Of a DNA stretch of 48,605 nucleotides, positions 1 through 8,387 are shown in pieces; position 1 is the stretch's first letter, and the number at the start of each line of letters is the position of its first letter. The position numbers and the translations under genes are program-made. The stretch covers positions 1 to 48,605 of the forward strand of contig MPMV01000032.1 of the NCBI GenBank assembly GCA_002238685.1, read 5' to 3'. This DNA comes from a bacterium EF100-94H03 bin56 (GTDB lineage: Bacteria > Pseudomonadota > Alphaproteobacteria > SP197). Below the pieces are notes generated by a model. It did no database searches, was not told where the DNA came from, and saw nothing but the letters and a program-made list of their open reading frames with translations.

Positions 1-3000
1 TCGGCGTCGGTCTTGGCCACCGCCCGGTCGTGGTCCTCGATCGCCGTGGTGGCCATCTCCAGGAAGTTGTGGTGGTTCCAGGGGACCTCTTCCGGACGCG
101 GGGCGGTATCGACAAGGGCCCGGCCGCGGGCCAGCAGCTCGTCGATCCCGGGGTAGAAGACAAGGTCCTTCTCCTCGGCCCTGGCGGCCTGGGCATGGCG
201 CCGCAGGTCCCGGTTGAATGCGGCCAGGCGATCGTCGAAGGCCACGAGCTTCCCGAGGAGATCGGCCTTGCCATCGCCCAGTTCGTCGCCCATCTCGTTG
301 CGCCATGCTGCGACCGTCGCCAGCGCCTGCGTGCGCCATTCCGCGTGGCCGTCCACGCCGGCAAGCGCGGAGTTCTCGTCGATGCGCGGGTGGCGGGCAC
401 GGTCAAGCAGCACCTCGCGTTCGGCGAGACGGGCGTCGAGATGACGTGACAGGGTGGCGCGAACCTCTTGCCTCCAAGCCTTCGCGTCGCTCAACGCGGC
501 GGCGGGAATCGCCTCCTTCTCCGCCACGGCCACCGCCGTGTCGTTCCGGAACTGATGGCCGATCGCCTCGAGGGCAGAGAGTTCGTCGCCGGTCGCCGTC
601 TCGAGGGCCTCCACGAGACCGTCCCGGTCGTCGGTCAGCAACACCGCGTTGTCGCGGGCCCGGCTGAGTTCGACGTAGAACGCCGCCTGGCCGGCGATGG
701 CGCCCTGGTCCGCATCGAGGACCGCAATCACCTGATCACAGGTGATCCCCTGCGCCGCATGGACCGTCGAGGTCCAGGCATGGTCGATGAAGTGAAGCTG
801 GGGATCGTCATGTTTGAGGTTAAGCGTGCGACCGTCGGCCGTCCGGAGCCGCAAGGTCTTCGACCCGATCCACAGCACCTGCGCCTCCTCGCCATTGAGG
901 AAGGAGCGTTCCTTGTCGTTGCGGGTCCAGCGGATCCTCTCGCCTGCCTGGAGTTCGATTGCTTCAGTCTCGAAGAGATCGACCCGGTAGCGGAGATACT
1001 TCGACGGATCGACCCGGCGGGCTTTGCCGTCGGGATGCCGGAGGAGAACCTTCTCGCCTTCCGATCCGATGACGCCGAAGATGTCGCCCGACTTCGCCTG
1101 GACGCCGTAGACATCCGCGTGGAACACCGCGACGTCGTTCTCGCGCCAGTTGGCAAGGTCGCCTTTCTGAGCCCGGGTGAGGTGGAGATTGACGTAGCGT
1201 TCGATCTCCAGGGTCCGCCCGTGCAGGCTCCCCTCGGCCTTGAGGCCCTCGCGAATGGCCTCCGTGATCTCCCGCCGGCGAACATGGGTGGGGGCCAGCA
1301 CCTTCGTCGCCTCGCGGGCCTGAGGATCGAGATCGAGCCACAGGGCCGCCGCATGGACCCCGAGTTCATCGGCATCCATCTCCAGGACGCCGGGGCCGAG
1401 TTCCTCAAGGGCGAGTTCCGGCTTCTGGTCGATCATGTGAAGCACCGCGGCCTTGAGGCTTTCGTCGCGCTGGCGCATCACCTCGTCCATCACCGCCGTC
1501 TCCATGCCGGCCTTCTGCAGCACCCTGAACGGCTGTCCGGCCTCCACCGAGCGCAACTGGGCCCTGTCGCCCACCAGGGCGACGCGGGCGATGCCGGTCG
1601 CTTGCGTGATGCGGGTCAGAGAATGCATCTGCGCCATGCTGACGAACGACGCCTCGTCCACCACCAGCAGCGTGCCTTCCAGGGCCTCGCGGGCGCGGCC
1701 CAGGGTCTCGTCGTCGGCGCAGCCGTCGCCGACATCGCGGTAGCGGGTGAGGAACCACTGCAGCGTCCTCGTGCCGAGCCCGGTCTCGCGTTGAAGCGTG
1801 CGGGCCGCGCTGCTCGAGGGAGCCAGGGCGACGATCCTCTCCGCCCCGGCAAGTTCGACAACCTGCTTGAGCATCGTCGTCTTGCCCGTGCCTGCGTGCC
1901 CCTGGACACCAACGGCATGACGGGACGACAGCAGCAGGGTGGAGACGGCTTCCCTCTGGCCGTCGTTGAGGGTGCCGGCCTCGAGGTGGCGGTGGACCCG
2001 GTCGGCATCGATGGCGAAGCGGCCGGACGCATCGCTCTCCTTCTTCATCCAGCGAAGGACGGCGCGTTCGGCCGTCACGGCCCGGTCCGTGACGAAGGCA
2101 AGGTCGGAACGGGCTGCGGTGGCCTCGACGAGGTGGCCCTCTTCGCGCAACCGGGCGATCGCGCCATCGATCTCCGGCAAGGTCCACCGGCCGGGCGCCA
2201 GGGCAAGGGCGCGCAGCATGTCCGCGGTGAAGACCGTCCGGCGTTCCTCGAGATGCTCGACCGCGCGGCGGACCGCATGGAGGGCGGACGGGGACTGCCG
2301 GTTGAGGGCATCCCGGCGCTCGAGGTGCCAGCGCTCCCGGTCGAGCCGGGCGTGGGAAGCGGAGCGGCCGCGGGAGACGCGCCGGTTGCGGGGCGCCAGT
2401 TCCGCCATGCGGGCCTTCCAGATGCCGGCGAGTTCTTTCCGAGAGGGCTCGTCCTTGCGCTTGCGGGTATAGAGCACCGCCTGCTGCATGACGGCCGCTG
2501 AACGGTCATCGAGGTTGCGTTCCTTCACCCACGCCAGCGCTTCCGCCCGGCGGGTCGAGAAGGCCTTGAGAGTCGCCCTGTCGTAACCGGCAATCTCGAA
2601 ACCGGGCACGCTTCCCACCATGGTCTGTTCCGTGGAGTAGCCGAGCGCCTCGAGGCGGCGCCTGAGCTCGCTGCGGTAGTGGGCGCCGATCAGGAGCTTC
2701 GCGCGCTCTATCCTGATGAAGTCGGCGCTGCGCCAATCGCCCTCGGCGTTCCGCGTCATGTTGGCGACGACCGAGTGGGTATGAAGCTGCGGGTCGAGGT
2801 TGCGGCTGGCGTAGTGGCGGAAGGTGGCCGCCACCAGGCCGTGACCCTTGATCCGGGGGCGTTTGCGGGTGGCGGGATCCCAGCCCCGGGTCTCCAGCAG
2901 CTCCCTCTCGATGAAGTCGAGGGTGGACGTCACCGCCTCGTCGTGGGCTCGGATGATCCGGGCCGAGGCCTTCGGGGCTGCGTGAACCAGGGCTTCCAGA

Positions 3001-3287
3001 GAGACCGACTTCGGGGCCGAGAAGGTGATATCGAGACCAGGCCGGTGCTCGTGCTTACCGTCGCGCAGACGGCCGAGGCGGGTGGTCGAGCCGGGGATGC
3101 GGCCGGAGAGGACCTCCTCGAAGCGGCGGGGTTTGACGGGGCCGTGAAGGCCGAGAGCCTCGATGCCCTTGCCGTGCCAGCGGCTTGCCTTGCGGTGCTC
3201 CGCATCGTTCTTCGCGTAATAGCCGTCCTGCTCAAAGTAGTGAACCGTCGAGGCGGCTTCACTCAGGCGGGTGATCGTGGCGACCAT
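1..3287 (-). CDS. MobF-family (TrwC/TraA-like) conjugative relaxase-helicase, 3' end beyond window
   Basis: The reading frame is open for about 1,095 codons from an ATG at 3287 to the window edge, so the C-terminus is missing. The N-terminal relaxase domain carries the histidine motif PQLHTHSVVANM near residue 165, the metal-binding signature of TrwC-type nickases. A RecD-like helicase follows, with Walker A GHAGTGKTT near residue 463, the VVDEAS Walker B near 545, and late helicase motifs HAAQGITCDQV near 842 and YVELSRARDNAVLL near 865. Known role of the family: it nicks oriT, attaches covalently to the strand and unwinds it during conjugation. It is the leftmost gene of the accessory block and is much richer in GC than the next gene. 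No coupling protein or type IV secretion gene is visible, so the rest of the transfer machinery must lie to the left or be absent. Spurious plus-strand ORFs overlap it. Confidence 0.93.
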   Translation of the reverse strand, partial: MVATITRLSEAASTVHYFEQDGYYAKNDAEHRKASRWHGKGIEALGLHGPVKPRRFEEVLSGRIPGSTTRLGRLRDGKHEHRPGLDITFSAPKSVSLEALVHAAPKASARIIRAHDEAVTSTLDFIERELLETRGWDPATRKRPRIKGHGLVAATFRHYASRNLDPQLHTHSVVANMTRNAEGDWRSADFIRIERAKLLIGAHYRSELRRRLEALGYSTEQTMVGSVPGFEIAGYDRATLKAFSTRRAEALAWVKERNLDDRSAAVMQQAVLYTRKRKDEPSRKELAGIWKARMAELAPRNRRVSRGRSASHARLDRERWHLERRDALNRQSPSALHAVRRAVEHLEERRTVFTADMLRALALAPGRWTLPEIDGAIARLREEGHLVEATAARSDLAFVTDRAVTAERAVLRWMKKESDASGRFAIDADRVHRHLEAGTLNDGQREAVSTLLLSSRHAVGVQGHAGTGKTTMLKQVVELAGAERIVALAPSSSAARTLQRETGLGTRTLQWFLTRYRDVGDGCADDETLGRAREALEGTLLVVDEASFVSMAQMHSLTRITQATGIARVALVGDRAQLRSVEAGQPFRVLQKAGMETAVMDEVMRQRDESLKAAVLHMIDQKPELALEELGPGVLEMDADELGVHAAALWLDLDPQAREATKVLAPTHVRRREITEAIREGLKAEGSLHGRTLEIERYVNLHLTRAQKGDLANWRENDVAVFHADVYGVQAKSGDIFGVIGSEGEKVLLRHPDGKARRVDPSKYLRYRVDLFETEAIELQAGERIRWTRNDKERSFLNGEEAQVLWIGSKTLRLRTADGRTLNLKHDDPQLHFIDHAWTSTVHAAQGITCDQVIAVLDADQGAIAGQAAFYVELSRARDNAVLLTDDRDGLVEALETATGDELSALEAIGHQFRNDTAVAVAEKEAIPAAALSDAKAWRQEVRATLSRHLDARLAEREVLLDRARHPRIDENSALAGVDGHAEWRTQALATVAAWRNEMGDELGDGKADLLGKLVAFDDRLAAFNRDLRRHAQAARAEEKDLVFYPGIDELLARGRALVDTAPRPEEVPWNHHNFLEMATTAIEDHDRAVAKTDA

Positions 3288-3300
3288 GTTCGACCTAAAT

Positions 3301-3319
3301 ATACTTAGCTTGCAAGTAT
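3301..3319. promoter_or_regulatory. Inverted repeat upstream of the relaxase gene, possible operator
   Basis: ATACTT (3301-3306) and AAGTAT (3314-3319) form an inverted repeat with a 7-nt spacer in an AT-rich stretch that begins 14 nt upstream of the relaxase ATG. Its position suggests binding by a transfer repressor. This is inferred from location and symmetry only. Confidence 0.4.
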
Positions 3320-3371
3320 GACATTCGCCTTACAAAAGAACATTGCACTCGCGGTCATCGTCTCATCAACA

Positions 3372-5681
3372 TCAACTTAGCCAAGGCCAAAAATAATCCC
3401 AGGTAAGTTCAGCCGTATTGCGCGCACGCGCTCTGATGACTTCGGTGTTCCACTCTTTGACATCTCTTAAGGGTTGAAGGAGTACAAGTCTTTCGCCTTT
3501 CTTCAGAAGATCTACCGTATAGTTAGAAAACTTCATTCCTATATTGTTGGCATCCTGAATCCGTCGTTGTTGCTTATCGGAAGTAGACTCGGTAAGTGCG
3601 GAATAGAACAACTTCTTCTTTTTCCAACTGTCATTGCCTATAGCGCCATTCTCTTTCTTCGGCAACAGTACAAGATTACCTAAAGAATGACGCAAAATCA
3701 CATTTCTATAAATCTCTGAATCCCAGCCACTTTGTGGCTCCGTTTCCGGGGCTACATGCTCCACTGTTTCGTACAACTCGCTGTGCCACGTAGCACTATT
3801 GAGAAAATTGTTGACGTGGGTACTTACCTTGACGCCATCTCTTTCCCAGCATCCTGCCACCTTCGACGGCACAGACTGATGCCCAGCAGCAAGAAGCATG
3901 ATGCGAGCCACCGTCCTGGCTTGTCGATAGATCGGATTGTCAACAACTTGATCAACCCAGCGATCTTTCTCCTCGATCTTGAAATCACCATCAGCAAGTA
4001 TTTTCTTGAGCGCGGACTTAAGCTGATCTATACTGAGCAATTGATTTTCCTTTTCAACCCCGGCGCATAGTCCATACCGCTTGCTAGAGCCATTTCTTGC
4101 CGCCATTATCGAGCGAAAATCACTGTCAATCCCCGCTGTCCCACCAGACGCCGCCCTTCTTAGAATCAAGAATGCTGATACGGCCTTCAGCGCACTCAAG
4201 AAATCACCGTCCCCTTGATTCTTGATATTTGGGCTCCAGTAGCGTGCAAGTATCGGAAGAACCAGCTTGGATTGCGTTTGTCTAATAAATGAGACTAGGA
4301 ATTTAACCTGTTCTAAGCTATCATCCGGGTGAAACAGCCCCAATTCACCAATACTCTTATTTGACCAATAGTACCAGCGGAATTCGGCCATGTCGGCTAG
4401 CAACGAAACAAAGCGTCGTGCCATCGGTGGCGAGACAGCAGCTGACTTGTCATACGTTGTTCGCAGAAAATTGCGTTGTGCTGCGAGATGTTCAGGTTGT
4501 TTTATTCCCTCCATATACAACGCGAAGTTAACTATCAGTTCCTTCGTTTCTTTCTGTTTTTGATTCGCTGATTGGAAACGGTCATCAATGTGCCGGGATA
4601 GTCGCTGAAATGCCATGTCAGAGTGGGTGCCAGCATAATCACCCTTGGAGTCTTCATATTGGATAACCCTTGGCTTTAGTGTTTCTAGAGCAGTCAGGGG
4701 TTCTCCAGTCGTGTTGAGTGCGTCAAATATGTCAAACGCCGCACTTTCATCATCGGTAGATACGCGAGTAAGAACTATGCATCTACTGAAATATGCTGCA
4801 AATAGAAGAGTCCGAATTAATCCATGTGCATCATTGTATTTTTTTACTGCACTAAGCGATCGCTGCTGTTCATCTGTATCTTTGATAACATCGGGGAGCC
4901 GATCCAACAGACCCTTGTAACCCGCTCTGTCAAGCCAAGCTATCGGCACTTGCTCGCATTCGGTACTCTCATACCAAGATTGATCGTTGAGGTTCAAGAG
5001 CAGTCTCTTAATCAAAGCGTAATTGTTACGAAGCTTCCGGGCATTTGTGTCAACACCGATGGAGTCAGGCTCAAAAGCGCTAATTTCGTCGCTGGCATAC
5101 TTCGCAAATTCATTGAGAAATTGCGCGAGAGGGGAGCGATACTCTGATGTTTGCGATGATCGGCCTCGTTGGTCTTTCGTCCGCACAATTCGTGGATACG
5201 GATAAACTTTATTGCCAGATACCATTTGCGCTCCGGCGATGCAATTGTATAGATCAGGCAATCGCTCATTTATTTCAGTTTCTAGCCATTGCTTTATGGC
5301 ATAGCTGAGCTCTAGTGAAGCTAGGGAAGTAAGTTTCGACTTGAGGACTTCATATAGTCCGCCGGCGATAAGAGTAAGTGTCGTGAGGCGCTGCTGTCCA
5401 TCGACGATGTCGACAGATGTACCGCCAAAGTCCGTTTCTTTGGATTTCTTTTCTACGAGGACTAAAGTTCCGAGAAAGGTGAACGCGTCGGCATTGGGAC
5501 CGGTCGCAAGGCGGTAAAAGCCACTTAAGCAGTCAGTGTACAGTCGAGTTATGTTCTCTTCGGACCAATCATACTGACGTTGATACTCTGGAATGCGGAA
5601 TCCAACAGTCCCATTGTGGAGCCTAGCAGTTTCAGTGGGACTTGACGCCATTGCTTCAAAAAGATCTTTGATTTTTTTCAT
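3372..5681 (-). CDS. sspE: SspE-like DUF262/DUF1524 phosphorothioate-sensing nuclease
   Basis: This is a 769-residue protein. The N-terminal DUF262 domain shows IPEYQRQYDW (30-39), FLGT (69-72) and DIVDGQQRLTTL (91-102), the nucleotide-binding signature of GmrSD/SspE/DndB-type proteins. The C-terminal DUF1524 His-Me-finger nuclease shows EHVAPE (His642), HSLGNLVLLP (665-674) and a KKENGAIGN segment. SspE is known to sense phosphorothioate modification through its N-terminal domain, couple it to NTP hydrolysis, and nick unmodified phage DNA with the DUF1524 domain. The overall length and domain order match that family. An ssp modification cluster 3.7 kb away supports SspE over a generic GmrSD or BrxU type IV enzyme. 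The gene is conspicuously AT-rich with different codon use from its neighbours, which suggests recent transfer. GGAG lies about 12 nt before the ATG. Confidence 0.85.
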   Translation of the reverse strand: MKKIKDLFEAMASSPTETARLHNGTVGFRIPEYQRQYDWSEENITRLYTDCLSGFYRLATGPNADAFTFLGTLVLVEKKSKETDFGGTSVDIVDGQQRLTTLTLIAGGLYEVLKSKLTSLASLELSYAIKQWLETEINERLPDLYNCIAGAQMVSGNKVYPYPRIVRTKDQRGRSSQTSEYRSPLAQFLNEFAKYASDEISAFEPDSIGVDTNARKLRNNYALIKRLLLNLNDQSWYESTECEQVPIAWLDRAGYKGLLDRLPDVIKDTDEQQRSLSAVKKYNDAHGLIRTLLFAAYFSRCIVLTRVSTDDESAAFDIFDALNTTGEPLTALETLKPRVIQYEDSKGDYAGTHSDMAFQRLSRHIDDRFQSANQKQKETKELIVNFALYMEGIKQPEHLAAQRNFLRTTYDKSAAVSPPMARRFVSLLADMAEFRWYYWSNKSIGELGLFHPDDSLEQVKFLVSFIRQTQSKLVLPILARYWSPNIKNQGDGDFLSALKAVSAFLILRRAASGGTAGIDSDFRSIMAARNGSSKRYGLCAGVEKENQLLSIDQLKSALKKILADGDFKIEEKDRWVDQVVDNPIYRQARTVARIMLLAAGHQSVPSKVAGCWERDGVKVSTHVNNFLNSATWHSELYETVEHVAPETEPQSGWDSEIYRNVILRHSLGNLVLLPKKENGAIGNDSWKKKKLFYSALTESTSDKQQRRIQDANNIGMKFSNYTVDLLKKGERLVLLQPLRDVKEWNTEVIRARARNTAELTWDYFWPWLS

Positions 5682-5756
5682 AGAAAGCTGATCTCCTCGT
5701 ATCCGGCATAGTGGACACCCATGCGTGTCGGCGAGAGGAACGGTACGGTGGCCGAA

Positions 5757-5788
5757 GGAAGCCTGTCAACTCTTGTCTGACGGCTTCC
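5757..5788. repeat. Imperfect 11-bp hairpin upstream of sspE
   Basis: GGAAGCC-t-GTCA (5757-5768) pairs with TGAC-GGCTTCC (5778-5788), with one bulged T and a 9-nt loop. It lies 76 nt upstream of the sspE start and before the IS remnant. There is no T-run. It may be a transcript end of the element, an insertion-sequence terminus or a leader structure for sspE. Confidence 0.45.
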
Positions 5789-5851
5789 GTTGACGGTTCA
5801 TGTGATTCCGACATCACTTCAACGACTGGTTTCTTCTTTCATACATTTGCC

Positions 5852-6086
5852 CTAATTTCTACTCAGATCCTTGCACTGTATTCGCTTGCCCTTCAGGCCG
5901 AAAACAATGAAACGCATTTGGTCGATGATATCCAGCTCGCGGATGTTGTGCTTGACATTGCATTGCTCATTGAAAGAACTGCAATGCGGACAGTATGCAC
6001 CTCCTGGTGGGAACATTTCCTGAAAGCACTTTTCAACAGCTTCATCGTTCGGCGGCTTACAGGACGATAAGCTGATTGCTCTTCAT
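5852..6086 (-). pseudogene. IS1595-family transposase remnant with large internal deletion
   Basis: Read on the minus strand from an ATG at 6086, a short start (MKSNQLIVL) shifts frame into PPNDEAVEKCFQEM, then FPPGGAYCPHC, which is the N-terminal zinc-ribbon half of an IS1595-family transposase. It then jumps directly to KHNIRELDIIDQM and GLKGKRIQCKDL followed by TAG, which is the extreme C-terminus of the same family. The catalytic core between these is deleted. The C-terminal part is homologous to the plus-strand remnant just to the right (HNIRELDTIQQM) but clearly diverged, so two different IS1595 elements were present. Non-functional. Confidence 0.7.
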
Positions 6087-6150
6087 GATACCATTGCGAA
6101 GTTGAGGCCGAAGTACGTAGCAAGAAAGTGAAGAAGCACTTGTGGCTTCC

Positions 6151-6950
6151 TGCTTGACAGGTTATGCCATATGACTATGTGTGATGTTTGCCAGGGACAT
6201 CAATACCGGCCAAAGAGAACCTCGGTTCTGATGGCTTTGCCTGAAACTGCCCTTGGCGCGCTGCCATTTGTGTCGAATCAGGTGGAATGCACCGGGATCT
6301 TGGGATTGGGCAGAAGGCCGCATGGTTCATGCAGCAGCGCATCAGGGAAGCCTTCGTGGAAGAAAGGACATCTGTATTCAGCTGGCCCGTTGAGGTGGAT
6401 GAGACCTACGTGGGCAGGCTTCAGAAGAACAAGCACGGCAAGGACAAGCTCAACGTCGGCCGTGGCGCAGTCGGGAAAACAGACGTCGCTGGCGTCAAGG
6501 ATCGGGAGACCAGCATGGTGGTCGCGGAAGTGGTGCAGCAGACCAACAAGCAGACTCTGCAGGGCTTCGTGCGATCGCTCACGGCCAGCGGCGCAGCGGT
6601 CTATACGGATGAAGCCAAGGCGTACAACGGTCTGGCCAATCACCAATCCGTCCGGCATAGCTCGGCCGAGTACGTGATTGGCAATGTGCATACCAACGGC
6701 ATGGAGTCCTTCGTGGTCCATGCTCAAGCGGGCGTACAAGGGCACGTTCCACAAGATCAGCCCGAAGCACATGCACCGATATGTCGCTGAATTTGTCGGG
6801 CGCCACAACATCCGCGAACTGGACACCATCCAGCAGATGGAAGTCATTGGAATGAGGATGGCGGGCAACCGCCTGACCTACAAAGAACTGACCCGTGACA
6901 CCGGGCTGCCATCCGGTGCGCGGGTCTGATACAAAGAGTGTTGTCAAGCA
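6151..6950 (+). mobile_element. Decayed IS1595-family insertion sequence
   Basis: TGCTTGACA (6151-6159) and its exact inverse TGTCAAGCA (6942-6950) flank a plus-strand IS1595-type transposase remnant and fit as the inner or outer ends of terminal inverted repeats. No 8-bp target duplication can be seen in the flanks. The left end appears shortened, because the first half of the transposase zinc ribbon is missing. Confidence 0.6.
6171..6929 (+). pseudogene. IS1595-family transposase, 5'-truncated and frameshifted
   Basis: The sequence opens with a degenerate second half of the zinc ribbon (MCDVCQ) and a decayed RTSVLM stretch. A frame change near 6287 leads into MHRDLGIGQKAAWFMQQRI, then PVEVDETYVG, VYTDEAKAY and HTNGMESF, the conserved DDE-type core of ISXO2-like transposases. 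At about 6713 an extra G shifts the frame; removing it would give ESFWSMLKRAYKGTFHKISP and then the C-terminal RHNIRELDTIQQM and RLTYKELTRDTGL. At least two frame breaks plus the missing N-terminus mean it cannot encode an active enzyme. It sits between sspE and the small-gene cluster and is one reason the ssp locus is stretched apart. Confidence 0.85.
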
Positions 6951-6989
6951 CTCCGATTGGAACAATCTAGTCGGAGTGGCTCGTCATGT

Positions 6990-7286
6990 CTAGTGAAACG
7001 GACCGGACATTTGGCCCATCTCATCAATCGCCTCTTGAAGCAAGCGACGAAAATTCAGCACATGACGAGTCGTCTCGTGATGCGTTTTCTTTGTCGCAAC
7101 AGCAAGCGCTTCATCGAGTCGCCTCAGGAAGATCCTCTGCTTTTGATCTTGCCCTGGCCCATCGAGCCTACGGCAGGCGTCGCCGAGAGCTATTAGAAAC
7201 ACTTGCAGCGCGTCCGCATTCGCAAGGCCCTTTTCCAGAATGTACAGGTTAGCCATCTGATCATCGTAGTCACGATCATCACTCAT
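6990..7286 (-). CDS. Small hypothetical cytoplasmic protein
   Basis: This 98-residue product is predicted mostly helical, charged and without signal peptide or membrane segment; I do not recognise a family. It starts 10 nt after the stop of the secreted-protein gene at 7297, with GGGAA just before the ATG, so the two are almost certainly co-transcribed. The end lies 40 nt from the IS1595 right terminus. Overlapping plus-strand ORFs look like shadows. A role with its secreted partner, for example in conjugation or as an immunity/regulatory protein, is only inference. Confidence 0.55.
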   Translation of the reverse strand: MSDDRDYDDQMANLYILEKGLANADALQVFLIALGDACRRLDGPGQDQKQRIFLRRLDEALAVATKKTHHETTRHVLNFRRLLQEAIDEMGQMSGPFH

Positions 7287-7296
7287 GGAATGTTCC

Positions 7297-7668
7297 CTAT
7301 TGCGTGAAGCATGAATTCATAATGATTCTGGAAATGTCTTTCACTTCCTGGCGTGACCGCGCCATCTCGACAACGATGTCCCGCAGGTGAACGATGGTTT
7401 CGGCGAGGCCGTAGATGTGGTCGAGAAAGTCACCTTCGGGAACAAACACCTCATACGTTGTCTGGTCGCTCTGGGCGGAGGCCGTCAGATTGCGGAAGCT
7501 GTCGGAACGGCGCTCTTGCGCGTTCATCACAATCTCGAATCGTTCGACAATCCCTTCATACTCTCGCTGGTTCTCGTAGATCCTCTCAATAGCACGATCG
7601 CAGGCATCCGCATGTGCAGACATCTCCGGTACAACTATGGCCACCATCAACAGCAGAAGTCGCCTCAT
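7297..7668 (-). CDS. Small secreted (periplasmic) hypothetical protein
   Basis: The product is 123 residues, taking the ATG at 7668, which has GGGGAAG 7-10 nt upstream. A clear signal peptide (RR, a hydrophobic LLLLMVAIVV core, then AHA-DA) precedes a helical mature domain with one cysteine directly after the cleavage site and one near the C-terminus (NSCFTQ), possibly a disulfide. No family is recognised. The upstream extension to 7713 is less likely. Its architecture resembles the other small secreted protein at 8384-8647 on the opposite strand: signal peptide, helical body, N- and C-terminal cysteines. The two groups are divergently arranged around a palindrome cluster. Confidence 0.65.
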   Translation of the reverse strand: MRRLLLLMVAIVVPEMSAHADACDRAIERIYENQREYEGIVERFEIVMNAQERRSDSFRNLTASAQSDQTTYEVFVPEGDFLDHIYGLAETIVHLRDIVVEMARSRQEVKDISRIIMNSCFTQ

Positions 7669-7735
7669 GACACTTCCCCGTGGGGAGAGCGCGCTTGTGG
7701 TGACGCACGACAACGTCTAGCGTGCCCGAAGCGTC

Positions 7736-7831
7736 GGGGTCCTCGGTCACGCTCTCCCAGCCAACCGAGGACCCCTTTGCTTGGTCGGAACCGGGTTGCA
7801 CCCCGGTTCGGACTGCCTCAGGCAATCAGTC
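7736..7831. repeat. Cluster of three consecutive hairpins in a divergent intergenic region
   Basis: GGGGTCCTCGGT (7736-7747) pairs perfectly with ACCGAGGACCCC (7764-7775) across a 16-nt loop. AACCGGG (7789-7795) pairs with CCCGGTT (7802-7808). TGCCT-c-AGGCA lies at 7814-7824, inside GACTG/CAGTC arms (7811-7831). The cluster is between the minus-strand pair (6990-7668) and the plus-strand small-gene operon (8035-9152). It could be an oriT-like or recombination site, an operator array or a structured leader. A simple terminator is unlikely because it lies upstream of both groups. Confidence 0.6.
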
Positions 7832-7840
7832 GACCCAGCG

Positions 7841-7977
7841 GGTGCCGGGCCGTTGCAAACCTCACAGGTGATGTGACGCCCCGCCTATTCGCCAAGACCG
7901 GTGATCAGCCGGGCCGTTTCAGAGGGCTGTTCTATTCGGCAGGCGACCCGACAGGGCGGGCACCGGAATGTTTGCAA
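7841..7977. repeat. Interleaved direct and inverted repeats in the leader of the small-gene operon
   Basis: GCCGGGCCGTT occurs twice as a direct repeat (7844-7854, 7908-7918). GGTGCC (7841-7846) and TTGCAAAC (7853-7860) are complemented later, in the same order, by GGCACC (7959-7964) and GTTTGCAA (7970-7977), which is a pseudoknot-like A-B-A'-B' arrangement. The stretch has no convincing ORF and precedes the start at 8035. Function unknown. Confidence 0.4.
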
Positions 7978-8034
7978 AGTTGATTCGGCACGACGGTTGT
8001 TGCAATGTCAACTGGGTATGAAAGGGAGCTGGTG

Positions 8035-8205
8035 ATGGAGAAAGAGAAGACCATTGAGAAACCGGCTCGCCAGCGTCAACCGGGACTGAAAGCGGACTAC
8101 CGTGGGGCTACGCCCGAGCAGGTGGGGTTGGCAGTGTTGCGGTATCGCCCGCCCTCGAAGATGCGCCCCATCAAGCGACGTGCCTCCCAGACGGAGATGG
8201 CATGA
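8035..8205 (+). CDS. Small basic hypothetical protein, first gene of a small-gene operon
   Basis: The product is 56 residues, starting at the ATG at 8035, which has AGGGAG 5-10 nt upstream; the ATG at 8005 lacks such a site. It is lysine/arginine-rich with no membrane segment, and includes the stretch ATPEQVGLAVLRYRPP. I cannot assign a family. Its stop overlaps the next start as ATGA, the first of two consecutive ATGA overlaps, which argues for translational coupling. A DNA- or RNA-binding role is possible from charge alone. Confidence 0.5.
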   Translation: MEKEKTIEKPARQRQPGLKADYRGATPEQVGLAVLRYRPPSKMRPIKRRASQTEMA

Positions 8206-8387
8206 TGGCAAGGAGCTATGAGTGCGCTCTTTGGATGGAGGACCTTGAAACCTCCGGGAGGGGAGAGTGCCGTCGCCATCTTCTAGTGCGGGAGGGGATG
8301 GGGCAGTTCGGTGGCATTAGGGGCGTGTGGCCACCGACATTCGAAGTCGACGGTTGCAGGGAATTCGAGGACAAGCGAGTGGCATGA
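8202..8387 (+). CDS. Small hypothetical protein, ATGA-coupled
   Basis: The product is 61 residues. The start overlaps the preceding stop and the stop overlaps the following start, both as ATGA, which is the main evidence that it is translated. There are cysteines and tryptophans but no recognisable motif, signal peptide or membrane segment. Composition alone would not make it convincing. It may be a genuine coupled gene or only a linker frame that carries ribosomes to the secreted protein downstream. Confidence 0.35.
   Translation: MMARSYECALWMEDLETSGRGECRRHLLVREGMGQFGGIRGVWPPTFEVDGCREFEDKRVA

Noticed and set aside
468..2501. 677-codon plus-strand open frame
   Set aside because: It is antisense to the relaxase-helicase, whose frame shows clear catalytic motifs. 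The plus frame has no recognisable domain and is a GC-rich shadow.
5711..6070. 119-codon plus-strand ORF as a gene
   Set aside because: It is antisense to the IS1595 remnant on the minus strand, lacks any motif and has no good ribosome site.
7840..7980. CRISPR-like or iteron array
   Set aside because: Repeats are only two copies each, short and unevenly spaced; there are no spacer-like units, cas genes or replication initiator.
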